64,000 nucleotides of DNA from Methyloversatilis sp. XJ19-49 (lineage in GTDB: Bacteria; Pseudomonadota; Gammaproteobacteria; Burkholderiales; Rhodocyclaceae): the NCBI RefSeq assembly GCF_024580145.1, contig NZ_JANINI010000005.1, positions 81,076 to 145,075 of the forward strand, read 5' to 3'. A model generated the notes under the pieces. The model saw only the letters and a list, made by a program, of their open reading frames with translations. It searched no databases and was not told where the DNA came from. Position 1 is the stretch's first letter. Every line of letters begins with the position of its first letter. The translations under genes were made by a program, and so were the position numbers. Positions 34,719 through 43,684 of this stretch are shown here, piece after piece.

Positions 34719-35753
34719 TCAGCTGTTTCGGATGCGCGCGACCAGGGCGTCCATGTACTGTTTCGTCGTCGCCTTGCCGCCCAGATCGCCGGTGCGCACA
34801 TTGTCGATGTTGAGCGTATCGGACACCGCCTTGCGGATGATGTCGCCCTTGTCCTGCAGTTTCACGTGGTCGAGCATCAGCGCGGACGCCAGCACCAGCG
34901 CCGTCGGATTGGCAATGCCCTTGCCGGCGATGTCCGGCGCCGAGCCATGCACCGCCTCGAAGATCGCCGCGTCAGCGCCGATATTGGAGCCCGGCGCCAT
35001 GCCCAGGCCGCCGACCAGGCCGGCAGTCAGGTCGGACAGGATGTCACCGAACAGGTTGGTGGTGACGAGTACGTCGAACTGCCAGGGGTTCATCACCAGC
35101 TTCATGCAGCAGGCGTCGACGATGACCTGTTCGAACTGGATGCGGCCCTTGTAGCGCTCTTCGTACATCTGTTCGGCGGTCTCCAGGAAGATGCCGGTCA
35201 GCGCCTTCATGATGTTGGCCTTGTGTACCACGGTCACCTTCTTGCGGCCGAGCGCGATCGCGTGTTCGAACGCGTATTCGAGGATGTGGCGCGCGCCCTG
35301 GCGGGTGTTCACGCCAGTCGACATGGCCACCGCATGCGGGTCACCCTCGATCGGAATGAAGTGCTCGTAGCCCATGTACAGGCCTTCGAGGTTTTCGCGG
35401 CAGACGATGAGGTCGATGTTGTCGTAGCGGCCGCCAGGGATCAACGTGCGCGCCGGACGGATGTTGGCGTACAGCTTGAACGCCTCGCGCAGGCGTACGT
35501 TGATCGAGCGGAAGCCGCCGCCGACTGGCGTCTCGAGGGGGCCCTTCAGGCCGAGTCGGGTGCGGCGGATGCTTTCCAGCGTCGCCTCCGGCAACGGATC
35601 GCCATGCGTCTTGAGCGCGCCCATGCCGGCCGGCTGGGTATCCCATTCGAACGGCGCACCGACAGCGTCCAGCGCAGCCAGCGCGGCGTCCATGATTTCG
35701 GGGCCGATACCGTCACCGGGTATCAGGGTGGCGGGAATTTTCTGCGCACTCAT
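34719..35753 (-). CDS. NAD-dependent isocitrate dehydrogenase (isocitrate/isopropylmalate dehydrogenase family)
   Basis: A 344-residue beta-decarboxylating dehydrogenase. The N-terminal PATLIPGDGIGPEIMDAALA and the substrate segment GGGFRSINVRLREAFKLYAN fit isocitrate rather than isopropylmalate as substrate. VHGSAPDIAGKGIANPTALV is the cofactor loop of NAD-type members. The start at 35753 is supported by GGAG 8 nt upstream; a further ATG at 35780 is not needed. It would feed the TCA cycle. Tartrate- or homoisocitrate-type activity cannot be excluded from sequence alone. Confidence 0.88.
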   Translation of the reverse strand: MSAQKIPATLIPGDGIGPEIMDAALAALDAVGAPFEWDTQPAGMGALKTHGDPLPEATLESIRRTRLGLKGPLETPVGGGFRSINVRLREAFKLYANIRPARTLIPGGRYDNIDLIVCRENLEGLYMGYEHFIPIEGDPHAVAMSTGVNTRQGARHILEYAFEHAIALGRKKVTVVHKANIMKALTGIFLETAEQMYEERYKGRIQFEQVIVDACCMKLVMNPWQFDVLVTTNLFGDILSDLTAGLVGGLGMAPGSNIGADAAIFEAVHGSAPDIAGKGIANPTALVLASALMLDHVKLQDKGDIIRKAVSDTLNIDNVRTGDLGGKATTKQYMDALVARIRNS

Positions 35754-35887
35754 TCGGGGTCTCCTGTCATGGTTATGCATCGCCGTACGTCAGCGCCGGG
35801 TTGGCGCAGCGTCCGGAAATGTGGGAAGGCCGAAGCAAGAAACCTGCCCCGGCGGGGTCTGGCGGCACGTACCGGCAGACCCGATGT

Positions 35888-36607
35888 TCATGCCGGCGCG
35901 ACCGGCTCGATGGCGCGCCATACCGTGGCGCCGCCGCTGGCCTTGTCGATCTCGGCCAGCACGCGCTCGTGCTCCGAACGCTCGGCCTCACTCGCCTGCA
36001 CGCGGCGCAATGCACCGGAAATGCGCGTTGGCGCGGCACTGCGCACCGTCGCGGAATCCGGCTCGAGATCGATGATCAGGCTTTCCTGACCGCGCGTCAT
36101 CGCCAGATAGACTTCGACCAGCAGTTCGGCATCGCGCAGCGCGCCATGGAACTCACGGTGCGTGTTGTCTATGCCGAAGCGCTCGCACAGTGCATCGAGG
36201 TTGGCCCGCTTGCCGGGGAACATGTCGCGCGCCATGCGCACGGTATCGATCGGCGGACCGAGGGTAATGTCACGCAGCGGCGACAGGCCGAGCATGTTGA
36301 ACTCGTTGTCGATGAAACCGACGTCGAAGGCGGCGTTGTGGATGACCAGTTCGGCATCGCGCACGAAATCGACAAACTCCGCCGCCACATCGCGGAATTT
36401 CGGCTTGTCTGCCAGAAATTCCGTCGTGATGCCGTGGATCGCGACTGCGCCTTCCGGCACGTCGCGTTCCGGATTGACGAAGCGATGCAGTTGCCGGCCG
36501 GTGCGCTTGCGACCGACCATTTCGACGCAGCCGATTTCGATCAACCGGTCGCCGTTCTGCCATTCCAGTCCGGTCGTTTCGGTGTCGAGGATGATCTGGC
36601 GTTTCAT
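35888..36607 (-). CDS. dnaQ: DNA polymerase III epsilon subunit (3'-5' exonuclease)
   Basis: A 239-residue DEDDh exonuclease. Exo I is QIILDTETTGLEWQNGDRL, Exo II is VIHNAAFDVGFIDNEFNML, and Exo III is REFHGALRDAELLVEVYLAM with the catalytic His and Asp. It proofreads within the replicative polymerase core. It lies downstream of rnhA on the same strand, the usual proteobacterial arrangement, with a 64-nt gap. Confidence 0.96.
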   Translation of the reverse strand: MKRQIILDTETTGLEWQNGDRLIEIGCVEMVGRKRTGRQLHRFVNPERDVPEGAVAIHGITTEFLADKPKFRDVAAEFVDFVRDAELVIHNAAFDVGFIDNEFNMLGLSPLRDITLGPPIDTVRMARDMFPGKRANLDALCERFGIDNTHREFHGALRDAELLVEVYLAMTRGQESLIIDLEPDSATVRSAAPTRISGALRRVQASEAERSEHERVLAEIDKASGGATVWRAIEPVAPA

Positions 36608-36671
36608 GGAAGGGTAAGTCCGGGAACAGGTCGGGCCACTGCGCGGCGCATTCTACAGCCAGCCGTCGCGC

Positions 36672-37109
36672 TCACGCGCCGCGCACGGGAATCGCGTCAC
36701 GCGCCAGCCGGTCGACGCGCTCGTTTTCCGGGTGGCCGGCATGACCCTTGACCCACTTCCACTCGACTTCATGCACCCGTGCCGCCGCATCGAGCGCCTG
36801 CCACAGGTCGACGTTCTTGACCGGATCGCCGCCTGCCGTTTTCCAGCCCTTGCGCTTCCAGCCGTGTATCCACTCGCTGATGCCCTTCTGTACATACTGC
36901 GAGTCGGTATACACCACGGCGCGCACCGGCTTCTTCAGTGCATTGAGCGCCTCGATCACCGCCATCAGTTCCATGCGGTTGTTCGTGGTCGCGCGCTCGC
37001 CGCCCGACAGTTCGCGTTCGACGGCGCCGCACTTGAGCAGCGCGCCCCAGCCGCCCGGGCCCGGGTTGCCACTGCAGGCACCGTCGGTGTAGATGATCAC
37101 GTCGTCCAA
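36672..37109 (-). CDS. rnhA: Ribonuclease HI
   Basis: A 145-residue enzyme with all four catalytic acids: Asp in [18 protein letters not shown], Glu in [14 protein letters not shown], Asp in [13 protein letters not shown], and Asp in [12 protein letters not shown]. The best start is TTG at 37109 (reading [10 protein letters not shown]), which has GGAG 6 nt upstream; no ATG is suitably placed. The longer open frame overlaps the methyltransferase and is a shadow. It degrades the RNA strand of RNA-DNA hybrids. Confidence 0.95.
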   Translation of the reverse strand: MDDVIIYTDGACSGNPGPGGWGALLKCGAVERELSGGERATTNNRMELMAVIEALNALKKPVRAVVYTDSQYVQKGISEWIHGWKRKGWKTAGGDPVKNVDLWQALDAAARVHEVEWKWVKGHAGHPENERVDRLARDAIPVRGA

Positions 37110-37123
37110 GACTTGCTCCAGGT

Positions 37124-37870
37124 TCAGGTACCGAACTTGCGGTCCGGCACGGTATTGCGACGAGCGCTGCCGACGCTGGCCACTGCCCGCGCGGCAGCGC
37201 GGCGGTCGCTCCATTGCGGCGTGATGAGGCGCATGCCGTGCACACGCTTGACACCCTGCAGTACGTACGCGCCACCCAGAAACGGCCACCAGCGGTCCCC
37301 GGCGGATTCGATGAAACTCCAGCGCGCCAGCCATTTTTCGCTGCGTACCGGCGGACGGTAGCAGCCGAAACAACCCGCCTGCGTGTCCAGGCTGAGCAGC
37401 TTGAACCAGTCGCGCAGGCGCGGCACCGACAGCCAGTCGCCATTCCACGGAAAGGGTTCGCGCTCCTGCAGGCGCCGCCGTGCGCCCCACAGGCTGAACG
37501 GGTTGAAGCCGGTCACCAGCACCTGCCCTTCCGGTACCAGCACGCGCTCCACCTCGCGCAGCACGGCGTGCGGGTCGGCGGCAAATTCGAGCACGTGCGG
37601 CAGTATCACGAGATCGACGCTGGTGGCCGGAAACGGCAGATGTACCGGATCGCACACCAGCGCCGGCGTCGGACCCGGGCCCGCATCGTCGCTGTACAGC
37701 TTGAACGGCATACGGTTGGCACGCAGATAGTCGTGCTGCAGCAGGCCGATCTGTACCGCGTTGTAACCGAACACGTCGGCCACCATCCTGTCCACCTGTG
37801 CGTGCTCCCAGCGCTGGACGTATTGTCCCTGCGGGGTATCCAGCCATTCGTGCAAACCGGGAATCGACAT
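37124..37870 (-). CDS. Class I SAM-dependent methyltransferase
   Basis: A 248-residue protein. [20 protein letters not shown] plus [20 protein letters not shown] are the motif II/III region of small-molecule methyltransferases; motif I is weak. The family is regularly encoded between gloB and rnhA in proteobacteria, as here, and its substrate is unknown. It is divergent from gloB and lies 14 nt upstream of the rnhA start, so the two are probably cotranscribed. Confidence 0.85.
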   Translation of the reverse strand: MSIPGLHEWLDTPQGQYVQRWEHAQVDRMVADVFGYNAVQIGLLQHDYLRANRMPFKLYSDDAGPGPTPALVCDPVHLPFPATSVDLVILPHVLEFAADPHAVLREVERVLVPEGQVLVTGFNPFSLWGARRRLQEREPFPWNGDWLSVPRLRDWFKLLSLDTQAGCFGCYRPPVRSEKWLARWSFIESAGDRWWPFLGGAYVLQGVKRVHGMRLITPQWSDRRAAARAVASVGSARRNTVPDRKFGT

Positions 37871-37947
37871 GTTTTACGGGGCGGTGGATCGTGACGCGTG
37901 AGACGGACGCATTGTCATTGCTTCAGCCTCACGCCAGAATCGGGCGC

Positions 37948-38709
37948 ATGAAGATATATCCGATACCCGCGTTTGGCGACAATTATCTTTGGCTGGTCGC
38001 AAACGGAACACGCGCGCTGGCGGTCGACCCGGGTGACGCCACGCCGGTACTCGCGGCACTCGACCGACACCGCCTGACGCTCGACACCATCCTGATCACG
38101 CACCATCACGGCGACCACATCGGCGGCGTCGCCGAACTGGTGCGTCGCACCGGCGCACGCGTTTACGGGCCCGCCGACGAGCGCATTGCCGAAGTGACCG
38201 ATCCCGTGACGGAGGGCCGGCGCATCGACCTGCCCTGGCTGGGCGTCGCCCTGACCGTGCTTGAAGTACCCGGCCACACGCGCAGCCACATCGCCTGGTA
38301 CGGCGACGACGCACTTTTTTGCGGCGACACGTTGTTTGCCGCCGGCTGCGGCCGGCTGTTCGAAGGCACGGCGGAACAGATGTGGCACTCGCTGTCGCGC
38401 ATCGCTTCGTTGCCGCTGCACACGCGCATCTACTGTGCGCACGAGTACACAGAATCCAATCTGCGCTTCGCACTGGCGGTCGAACCGGACAACCAGGCGC
38501 TGATCGCCCGCGCCCGGCGCGTTGCGAAGCTCCGGGCCGCCGATCAGCCCAGCGTGCCGTTCGCGCTGGCCGAAGAGCTCGCGACCAACCCCTTCCTGCG
38601 CGTGCGCGAGGCAGCCATCATCCGCGCCGCCGAGGCACACGCCGGCCACAAACTTAAATGCCCGGTCGACGTGTTCGCCGTACTTCGGGAGTGGAAGAAC
38701 GGTTTTTGA
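37948..38709 (+). CDS. gloB: Hydroxyacylglutathione hydrolase (glyoxalase II)
   Basis: A 253-residue metallo-beta-lactamase-fold enzyme. The metal motif is ITHHHGDHIGGVAEL, with further ligands in VLEVPGHTRSHIAWY, LFCGDTLFAAGCGRLFEG and IYCAHEYTESNLRFA. The C-terminal REWKNGF end is conserved. It hydrolyses S-lactoylglutathione in methylglyoxal detoxification. The start at 37948 is chosen at the family N-terminus MKIYPIPAFGDNYLW. Confidence 0.95.
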   Translation: MKIYPIPAFGDNYLWLVANGTRALAVDPGDATPVLAALDRHRLTLDTILITHHHGDHIGGVAELVRRTGARVYGPADERIAEVTDPVTEGRRIDLPWLGVALTVLEVPGHTRSHIAWYGDDALFCGDTLFAAGCGRLFEGTAEQMWHSLSRIASLPLHTRIYCAHEYTESNLRFALAVEPDNQALIARARRVAKLRAADQPSVPFALAEELATNPFLRVREAAIIRAAEAHAGHKLKCPVDVFAVLREWKNGF

Positions 38710-38729
38710 CGAGGCGTCGCCGCCGCGAT

Positions 38730-39686
38730 TCACTCCACGGCGATTTCTGGCACCTTGTAGCCGACGCGGTCACGACCGCCGGACTTGGCGGAATAGAGCG
38801 CGAAGTCGGCCTCTGCGAGCAGGCTTTGCGGACCGCCGCTTTCCTGCCCGGGTGTCGTGCTGGCGACGCCGACACTGATGGTCAGCTTGCCGCCCGGCAC
38901 CGCGCGATGTTCGATACCGAGCGCACGGATCGAGTCGCACAGGCCCTCGCCCACCCGGCGTGCGCCACCCAGATCGGTTTCCGGCAGCACCAGCGCGAAC
39001 TCCTCGCCGCCGTAGCGCGCCACCAGATCACTCGGTCGGCGAGATACCGCGAGCAAAGCATTGGCAACGTTTTTCAGGCATTCGTCGCCTGCGATGTGAC
39101 CGTAGGTGTCGTTGTACTGCTTGAAATTGTCCACATCGACCAGCGCCAGCGCGATCGGCCGCTTGTAGCGTGCCGCGCGACGCCATTCGCGCATGATGGT
39201 TTCGTCGAGCTGACGGCGGTTGGCCAGCCCGGTCAGGCCGTCGAGCGAACTCAGCCGGGTCAGTTCCTGATTGGCGGCATCGAGCTTTCGCGTCAGCACC
39301 ACCAGCGAATAGCGCATCTGCAGGATGCGCTGCATGGCGCGTACCTTGGCCGCCAGCACGACTTCGCTGACCGGCTTGAACAGGTAGTCGTCTCCGCCGG
39401 CGGTGATGCCCTGCACCAGATCGGTGTCGGCGGTACGGGCGGTCAGGAAGAGGATGGGCGTCCATTCGCCTGACTGCTCGATGGCGCGGATGCGTCGCGC
39501 GACCTCGTAGCCGTCGATGCCCGGCAGCACCACATCGAGCAGCACGATGTCCGGATTGTGTTCACGGAAAGCAGCAATGCCCGATTCGCCGTCGGTGGCT
39601 GCAATGGGCAGTATGCCCATCCGTTCGAGATGCTGACTGATGACGGCGAGCCCCGTCTGGGAATCTTCAATGATCAGCGCTTTCAT
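38730..39686 (-). CDS. Response regulator with GGDEF domain (diguanylate cyclase)
   Basis: A 318-residue REC-GGDEF protein. In the receiver domain, Glu-Asp in LIIEDS, phospho-acceptor Asp51 in DIVLLDVVLPGIDGYEV, FLTARTA and YLFKPV are all in place. The output domain has VARYGGEEFALVLPE, the active-site form, and an RxxD inhibitory site (RPSD) five residues upstream, so c-di-GMP synthesis with product inhibition is expected. The start at 39686 has AAGGG at suitable spacing; an ATG at 39692 is too close to it. No partner kinase is adjacent. The Pel cluster at the left end is a plausible c-di-GMP-dependent output. Confidence 0.93.
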   Translation of the reverse strand: MKALIIEDSQTGLAVISQHLERMGILPIAATDGESGIAAFREHNPDIVLLDVVLPGIDGYEVARRIRAIEQSGEWTPILFLTARTADTDLVQGITAGGDDYLFKPVSEVVLAAKVRAMQRILQMRYSLVVLTRKLDAANQELTRLSSLDGLTGLANRRQLDETIMREWRRAARYKRPIALALVDVDNFKQYNDTYGHIAGDECLKNVANALLAVSRRPSDLVARYGGEEFALVLPETDLGGARRVGEGLCDSIRALGIEHRAVPGGKLTISVGVASTTPGQESGGPQSLLAEADFALYSAKSGGRDRVGYKVPEIAVE

Positions 39687-39883
39687 GGACATACCCTTTT
39701 TTCCGCATCATAAGCCACGTGCGCACCGCGCGTGCGGGTGTCTGAAGAAACGAAACTATGTGCGCCCCACGCGGTCCGTTCCGGGTCTCTTCATCGGTTC
39801 TTCAACGCCGGCAGCGTCCGCAATCAGGTTTGACGCTGCATGCTCCGGGTGGCTAGCATTCGGGGTTTGGCTCTTTCGCAGCA

Positions 39884-41386
39884 ATGCCGCTTCTCATCGA
39901 TTCCCTCCTGCGCCGCGCCGCACTCCTGCTGTCGGGCCTGCTGCTCGCCGGCTGCGCGGCCACCGGTGTGGTCAGCGAGAATTCCGGCGACGCGTCCGTT
40001 GCACGGTCATCCGTCAGCACGCCGGAACGCAGCCGTGTGATGAAGAAACCGGGTGACACCAGCCGCACACCAGGCATCAAACCGGGCAAGGCCGAACCGA
40101 TCCCCTTTCCGGAACCGACCGAAATCGTCCGGGCACCGGAAGATGAAATCAAACCGGTCGACCTCACCCTGCCGCCGGACGACCTGTGGGAACGCATCCG
40201 CAAGGGCTTCGGCATGGCCGACCTCGACCATCCGCTGGTCGCCGAACACCAGGCCTGGTATCTGAATCGACCCGACTACTTCCGCCGCATGTCCGAACGG
40301 GGCCGGCGCTACATGTTCCACATCGTCGAGGAGATCGAAAAGCGCGGCCTGCCGACAGAGCTGGCGCTGCTACCCATGGTGGAAAGCGCGTACAACCCCG
40401 AGGCACTGTCGGTCGCCAAGGCGTCCGGTCTGTGGCAGTTCATTCCGTCCACCGGCAAGCTGTACGGACTCGAACAGAACGCGCAGCGCGACGACCGGCG
40501 TGACATCGTCGCCTCAACCCAGGCAGCGCTCGAATACCTGCAGAAGATCTACGAGATGCACGGCGACTGGCATCTGGCGCTGGCGTCGTACAACTGGGGC
40601 GAAGGCGCGGTCGGGCGCGCCGTGCTGCGCAACCAGGCGGCCGGCCTGCCGACCGACTATGCCTCGCTGAACATGCCGGCCGAAACCCGCCATTACGTAC
40701 CCAAGCTGCAGGCGCTGAAGAACATCATCGCGCAGCCCGAACTTTTCGGCATCGAACTCGAATCGGTCGAGAACAAGCCCTATTTTACCCAGGTGGCCGA
40801 AGCGCCATCGATGGACCTGGCCACTGCTGCCCGACTGGCCGACGTGCCGGTGGCCGAAATCAAGGCGCTGAACCCGCAGCACAAGCGGCCGGTCATCCGC
40901 ACTGGCAAGGGCGGCGCCCAACTGGTACTGCCTGCACATGCGGTCGAGACCTTCATGGCCAATCTGGACAACCGCAACCCGGACGCTGCACCGACCGCCG
41001 GCGCGCCCTGGCGCACCTATACGCTGGGGCCAAAGGAAACGCTGGCCACGGTGATCCGCCGCTTTGGTGTCAGCGAATGGCGGCTGCGCCGCTTCAACGG
41101 CCTGTCCCCGACCGTGCGCATCGGCCCGGGCAGCACTTTGCTGGTGCCGGACGAAAACAGCAGCCTGTCGCTCGACGGCGGCAACGCCGAAGAAGCGCCG
41201 CGCCTGGGTGTCGACAAACCAAAGTACAAGCGCGTGAAGCGCAACGGGCGCTGGGTGAGCGTGCCGATCAAGCCAGTCTCGAACACGCAAGCCGTGAAGT
41301 CGGGCGCGCAGAAGAAAAAGGTCAGCGCACCTGCCGCACGGAAGAAGTCGGTGATCCCGGCCGGGAAACCAGCGAAAGGCAAGTAG
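39884..41386 (+). CDS. mltD: Membrane-bound lytic murein transglycosylase D-like lipoprotein
   Basis: A 500-residue lipoprotein (lipobox LLLAGCAATG). The SLT domain starts near residue 140: GLPTELALLPMVESAYNPEA contains the catalytic Glu, then GLWQFIPSTGKLYGLEQN and LALASYNWGEGAVGRAVL. A LysM-type module follows near residue 380 (TLGPKETLATVIRRFGVSEW). The C-terminus is Lys-rich. It cleaves peptidoglycan glycan strands to 1,6-anhydro products. Downstream lies a minisatellite plus REPIN rather than a normal terminator. Confidence 0.93.
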   Translation: MPLLIDSLLRRAALLLSGLLLAGCAATGVVSENSGDASVARSSVSTPERSRVMKKPGDTSRTPGIKPGKAEPIPFPEPTEIVRAPEDEIKPVDLTLPPDDLWERIRKGFGMADLDHPLVAEHQAWYLNRPDYFRRMSERGRRYMFHIVEEIEKRGLPTELALLPMVESAYNPEALSVAKASGLWQFIPSTGKLYGLEQNAQRDDRRDIVASTQAALEYLQKIYEMHGDWHLALASYNWGEGAVGRAVLRNQAAGLPTDYASLNMPAETRHYVPKLQALKNIIAQPELFGIELESVENKPYFTQVAEAPSMDLATAARLADVPVAEIKALNPQHKRPVIRTGKGGAQLVLPAHAVETFMANLDNRNPDAAPTAGAPWRTYTLGPKETLATVIRRFGVSEWRLRRFNGLSPTVRIGPGSTLLVPDENSSLSLDGGNAEEAPRLGVDKPKYKRVKRNGRWVSVPIKPVSNTQAVKSGAQKKKVSAPAARKKSVIPAGKPAKGK

Positions 41387-41431
41387 CGGTCGGGCTTGCG
41401 CCATGCCGGCGCGGCGACCTGTGGGAGTTGT

Positions 41432-41520
41432 CCCTGTGGTGGCTGCCCTGTGGTGGCTGCCCTGTGGTGGCTGCCCTGTGGTGGCTGCCCTGTGGTGGCT
41501 GCCCTGTGGTGGCTGCCCTG
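41432..41520. repeat. Minisatellite: six copies of a 14-bp unit next to a REPIN
   Basis: Six perfect tandem copies of CCCTGTGGTGGCTG run from 41432 to 41515. They are preceded by the related TGTGGGAGTTGT and followed by CCCTGTGGGAGC, which is the first part of the adjacent palindromic element. There are no spacers, so this is not a CRISPR array. Open frames across it encode only simple repeats and are not credible genes. Confidence 0.93.
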
Positions 41521-41631
41521 TGGGAGCGGCGGCCTCGCCGCGATACGCACTCTGCACAACGATGGTCGCGGCACAATCGCGGCGAGGCCGCCGCTCCCAC
41601 AGGGGGCGCTCCCACAGGCCGCCGCTCCCAC
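41520..41631. repeat. REPIN-like element, copy 2 (complete)
   Basis: An 81-bp inverted pair: left arm GTGGGAGCGGCGGCCTCGCC from 41520 and its complement ending at 41600. The arms enclose the spacer TACGCACTCTGCACAACGAT plus GGTCGCGGCACA. Two further right-arm ends (GCTCCCAC) follow, up to 41631. It lies between mltD and the ABC ATPase gene, which converge here. Confidence 0.92.
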
Positions 41632-41659
41632 AAAAACCCCGCGGTTCGCCGCAGCGCGT

Positions 41660-43684
41660 TCAGTCCGCGAACCAGCACGCCACAGCCTGGCGACCATCAT
41701 GACCTTCGAGCACCGGCGCATCCGTGCCGCAGCGCGCCTGTGCGCGCGGGCAGCGCGGGTGGAAATGGCAGCCTGAGGGCGGATCGGCCGGCGACGGCAG
41801 GTCGCCGGTGAGCTTCTGCGGCACGGCAGCGGCGTCGAGGTCGGCACGCGGCACGGCCGACAGCAGCGCCTTCGTGTAGGGATGACGCGGCGCGCCGAGC
41901 ACCTGGTCAACGCTGCCGATCTCGACGATGCGCCCGAGGTACATCACCGCCACATCGTGCGCGAGGTGTTCGACCACCGCAATGTTGTGCGTGATGAACA
42001 GGTAGGCCAGCCCCATGTCGCGCTGCAGCCGACCCAGCAGGTTCAGGATCTGCGCCTGCACCGACACGTCGAGCGCGGAAGTGGGTTCGTCGCACACGAT
42101 CAGCGCGGGCTGCACCGCCAGCGAGCGCGCGATGGCGATGCGCTGACGCTGGCCGCCGGAAAACTCATGCGGATAGCGATCGGCCATGTCGGCACGCAGG
42201 CCGACCTGTTCGAGCAGGCGCGCCACCGCCACGCCGTCGCCGCCCTGCTGCAGCGCGCCCATGCCCTCGCCGATGATTTCGCCGACCCGCATGCGCGGGT
42301 TCAGCGAGCCGTACGGGTCCTGGAACACCATCTGCATGCGCGCGCGCAGGCTGCGCAGCGCGCTCTTCGAAAGACTACCGACATCCTGGTCATCCAGGCT
42401 CACGGTGCCGCCGGTCGGTTCGATCAGGCGCAGGATGGCCTTGCCCACCGTGGTCTTGCCGCACCCTGATTCACCGACCAGCGCCAGCGTGCGACCCGGG
42501 CGGATGTCGAGCGACACGCCATCGACCGCCCGCACATGACCGACCACCCGCTGCAGCACACCGCGACGGATCGGGAAATGCACTTTCAGATCGCGTACCG
42601 ACAGCAAGGGCGCCTGCGCTGCCTCGATGCCGCCATCGGCCGCGACCAGCGTCACCGCCGTCGCCAGCGGCGCAGCGCGCGCCGTCTCCGCCGGGTCGTA
42701 CAGATGGCAGCGCACACGCTGCGCCTCGCCCGCCTCATGCCAGGCCGGCGCTTCGTCATGGCAGCGCGACCAGGCCTGCGGACAGCGGTCGGCGAAGCGG
42801 CAGCCGGAGAAGGCGGTGGTCAGCGGCGGCACCGAACCGGGGATGGTCGCCAGCTCACCGCGGCCGTGGCGCGCGGCATCCGGCAGCGCATCGAACAGCA
42901 GCTTCGAATACGGATGCGCCGGCCGCATGAAGAAGGCGGCACGCGGCGCCTGCTCGATCAGCTGGCCGGCGTACATGACACCGATCTGGTGCGCCATGCG
43001 CGCCACCACGCCGAGGTCGTGCGTGATCAGCAGCACCGCCATGCCGCGCTCGCGCTGCAGCCGCGCCAGCAGGTCGAGCACCTGCGCCTGTATGGTCACG
43101 TCGAGCGCGGTGGTCGGCTCGTCGGCAATCAACAGGCGCGGCTCGCCGGCCAGCGCCATGGCGATCATCACGCGCTGCTTCATGCCGCCGGAAAACTGGA
43201 ACGGGTATTCGTCGAGCCGCCGCGCCGCGTCGGGAATGCCGACCGCGTTCAGCAGCTCGAGCGCCCGGGCGCGCGCCGGTGCGCCGCGCAGGCCGCGATG
43301 GGTAGCCAGCACCTCGCCGATCTGCTGCAGCACGGTAAGCACCGGGTTAAGGCTGGTCGCCGGCTCCTGGAAGATCATCGCCATGTCGCTGCCGCGGCTT
43401 TCGCGCATCTGCGCTTCGGTCAGCGTGGTCAGTTCGCGCCCGGCCAGCTTCACCGAACCGCCGGCGATGTAGCCGACGTCGGGCAGCAGGCGCATCAGCG
43501 CACCGGCCGTCATCGACTTGCCGCAGCCGGACTCGCCGAGCAGCGCCATGGTTTCGCCGGCACGCACCTCGAAGTCGAGGCCATCGACCGCGCGCGCGAT
43601 GCCGGCCGGCGTATCCAGTTCGGCAACCAGGCCGCGCACGTCGAGCAGCGGCTCGACGGCGTGTCTCACGTCGGGTCCGCTCAT
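41660..43684 (-). CDS. Peptide-type ABC transporter, fused double ATP-binding protein
   Basis: A 674-residue protein containing two complete ABC ATPases, the DppD-DppF or YejF fusion arrangement. First half: Walker A LLGESGCGKSMTAG, signature FSGGMKQRVMIAMA, Walker B LLIADEPTTALD. Second half: LVGESGCGKTTVGKA, FSGGQRQRIAIARS, LIVCDEPTSALD. Each half ends in a Cys-containing oligopeptide-transporter C-terminal region (CRFADRCPQAW; CHFHPRCPRAQARC) thought to bind a metal cluster. The start at 43684 overlaps the permease gene by ATGA. It powers import of oligopeptides or related solutes through the two permeases encoded upstream. Confidence 0.94.
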   Translation of the reverse strand: MSGPDVRHAVEPLLDVRGLVAELDTPAGIARAVDGLDFEVRAGETMALLGESGCGKSMTAGALMRLLPDVGYIAGGSVKLAGRELTTLTEAQMRESRGSDMAMIFQEPATSLNPVLTVLQQIGEVLATHRGLRGAPARARALELLNAVGIPDAARRLDEYPFQFSGGMKQRVMIAMALAGEPRLLIADEPTTALDVTIQAQVLDLLARLQRERGMAVLLITHDLGVVARMAHQIGVMYAGQLIEQAPRAAFFMRPAHPYSKLLFDALPDAARHGRGELATIPGSVPPLTTAFSGCRFADRCPQAWSRCHDEAPAWHEAGEAQRVRCHLYDPAETARAAPLATAVTLVAADGGIEAAQAPLLSVRDLKVHFPIRRGVLQRVVGHVRAVDGVSLDIRPGRTLALVGESGCGKTTVGKAILRLIEPTGGTVSLDDQDVGSLSKSALRSLRARMQMVFQDPYGSLNPRMRVGEIIGEGMGALQQGGDGVAVARLLEQVGLRADMADRYPHEFSGGQRQRIAIARSLAVQPALIVCDEPTSALDVSVQAQILNLLGRLQRDMGLAYLFITHNIAVVEHLAHDVAVMYLGRIVEIGSVDQVLGAPRHPYTKALLSAVPRADLDAAAVPQKLTGDLPSPADPPSGCHFHPRCPRAQARCGTDAPVLEGHDGRQAVACWFAD

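Noticed and set aside
37110..37847. Long 5' extension of the rnhA frame
   Set aside because: It overlaps the methyltransferase gene in another frame. The TTG start at 37109 has a ribosome site and gives the normal RNase HI length.
41396..41776. Plus-strand frame across the 14-bp repeats
   Set aside because: It encodes only simple repeats of the minisatellite plus REPIN sequence and lacks a start context. It is treated as non-coding repeat.
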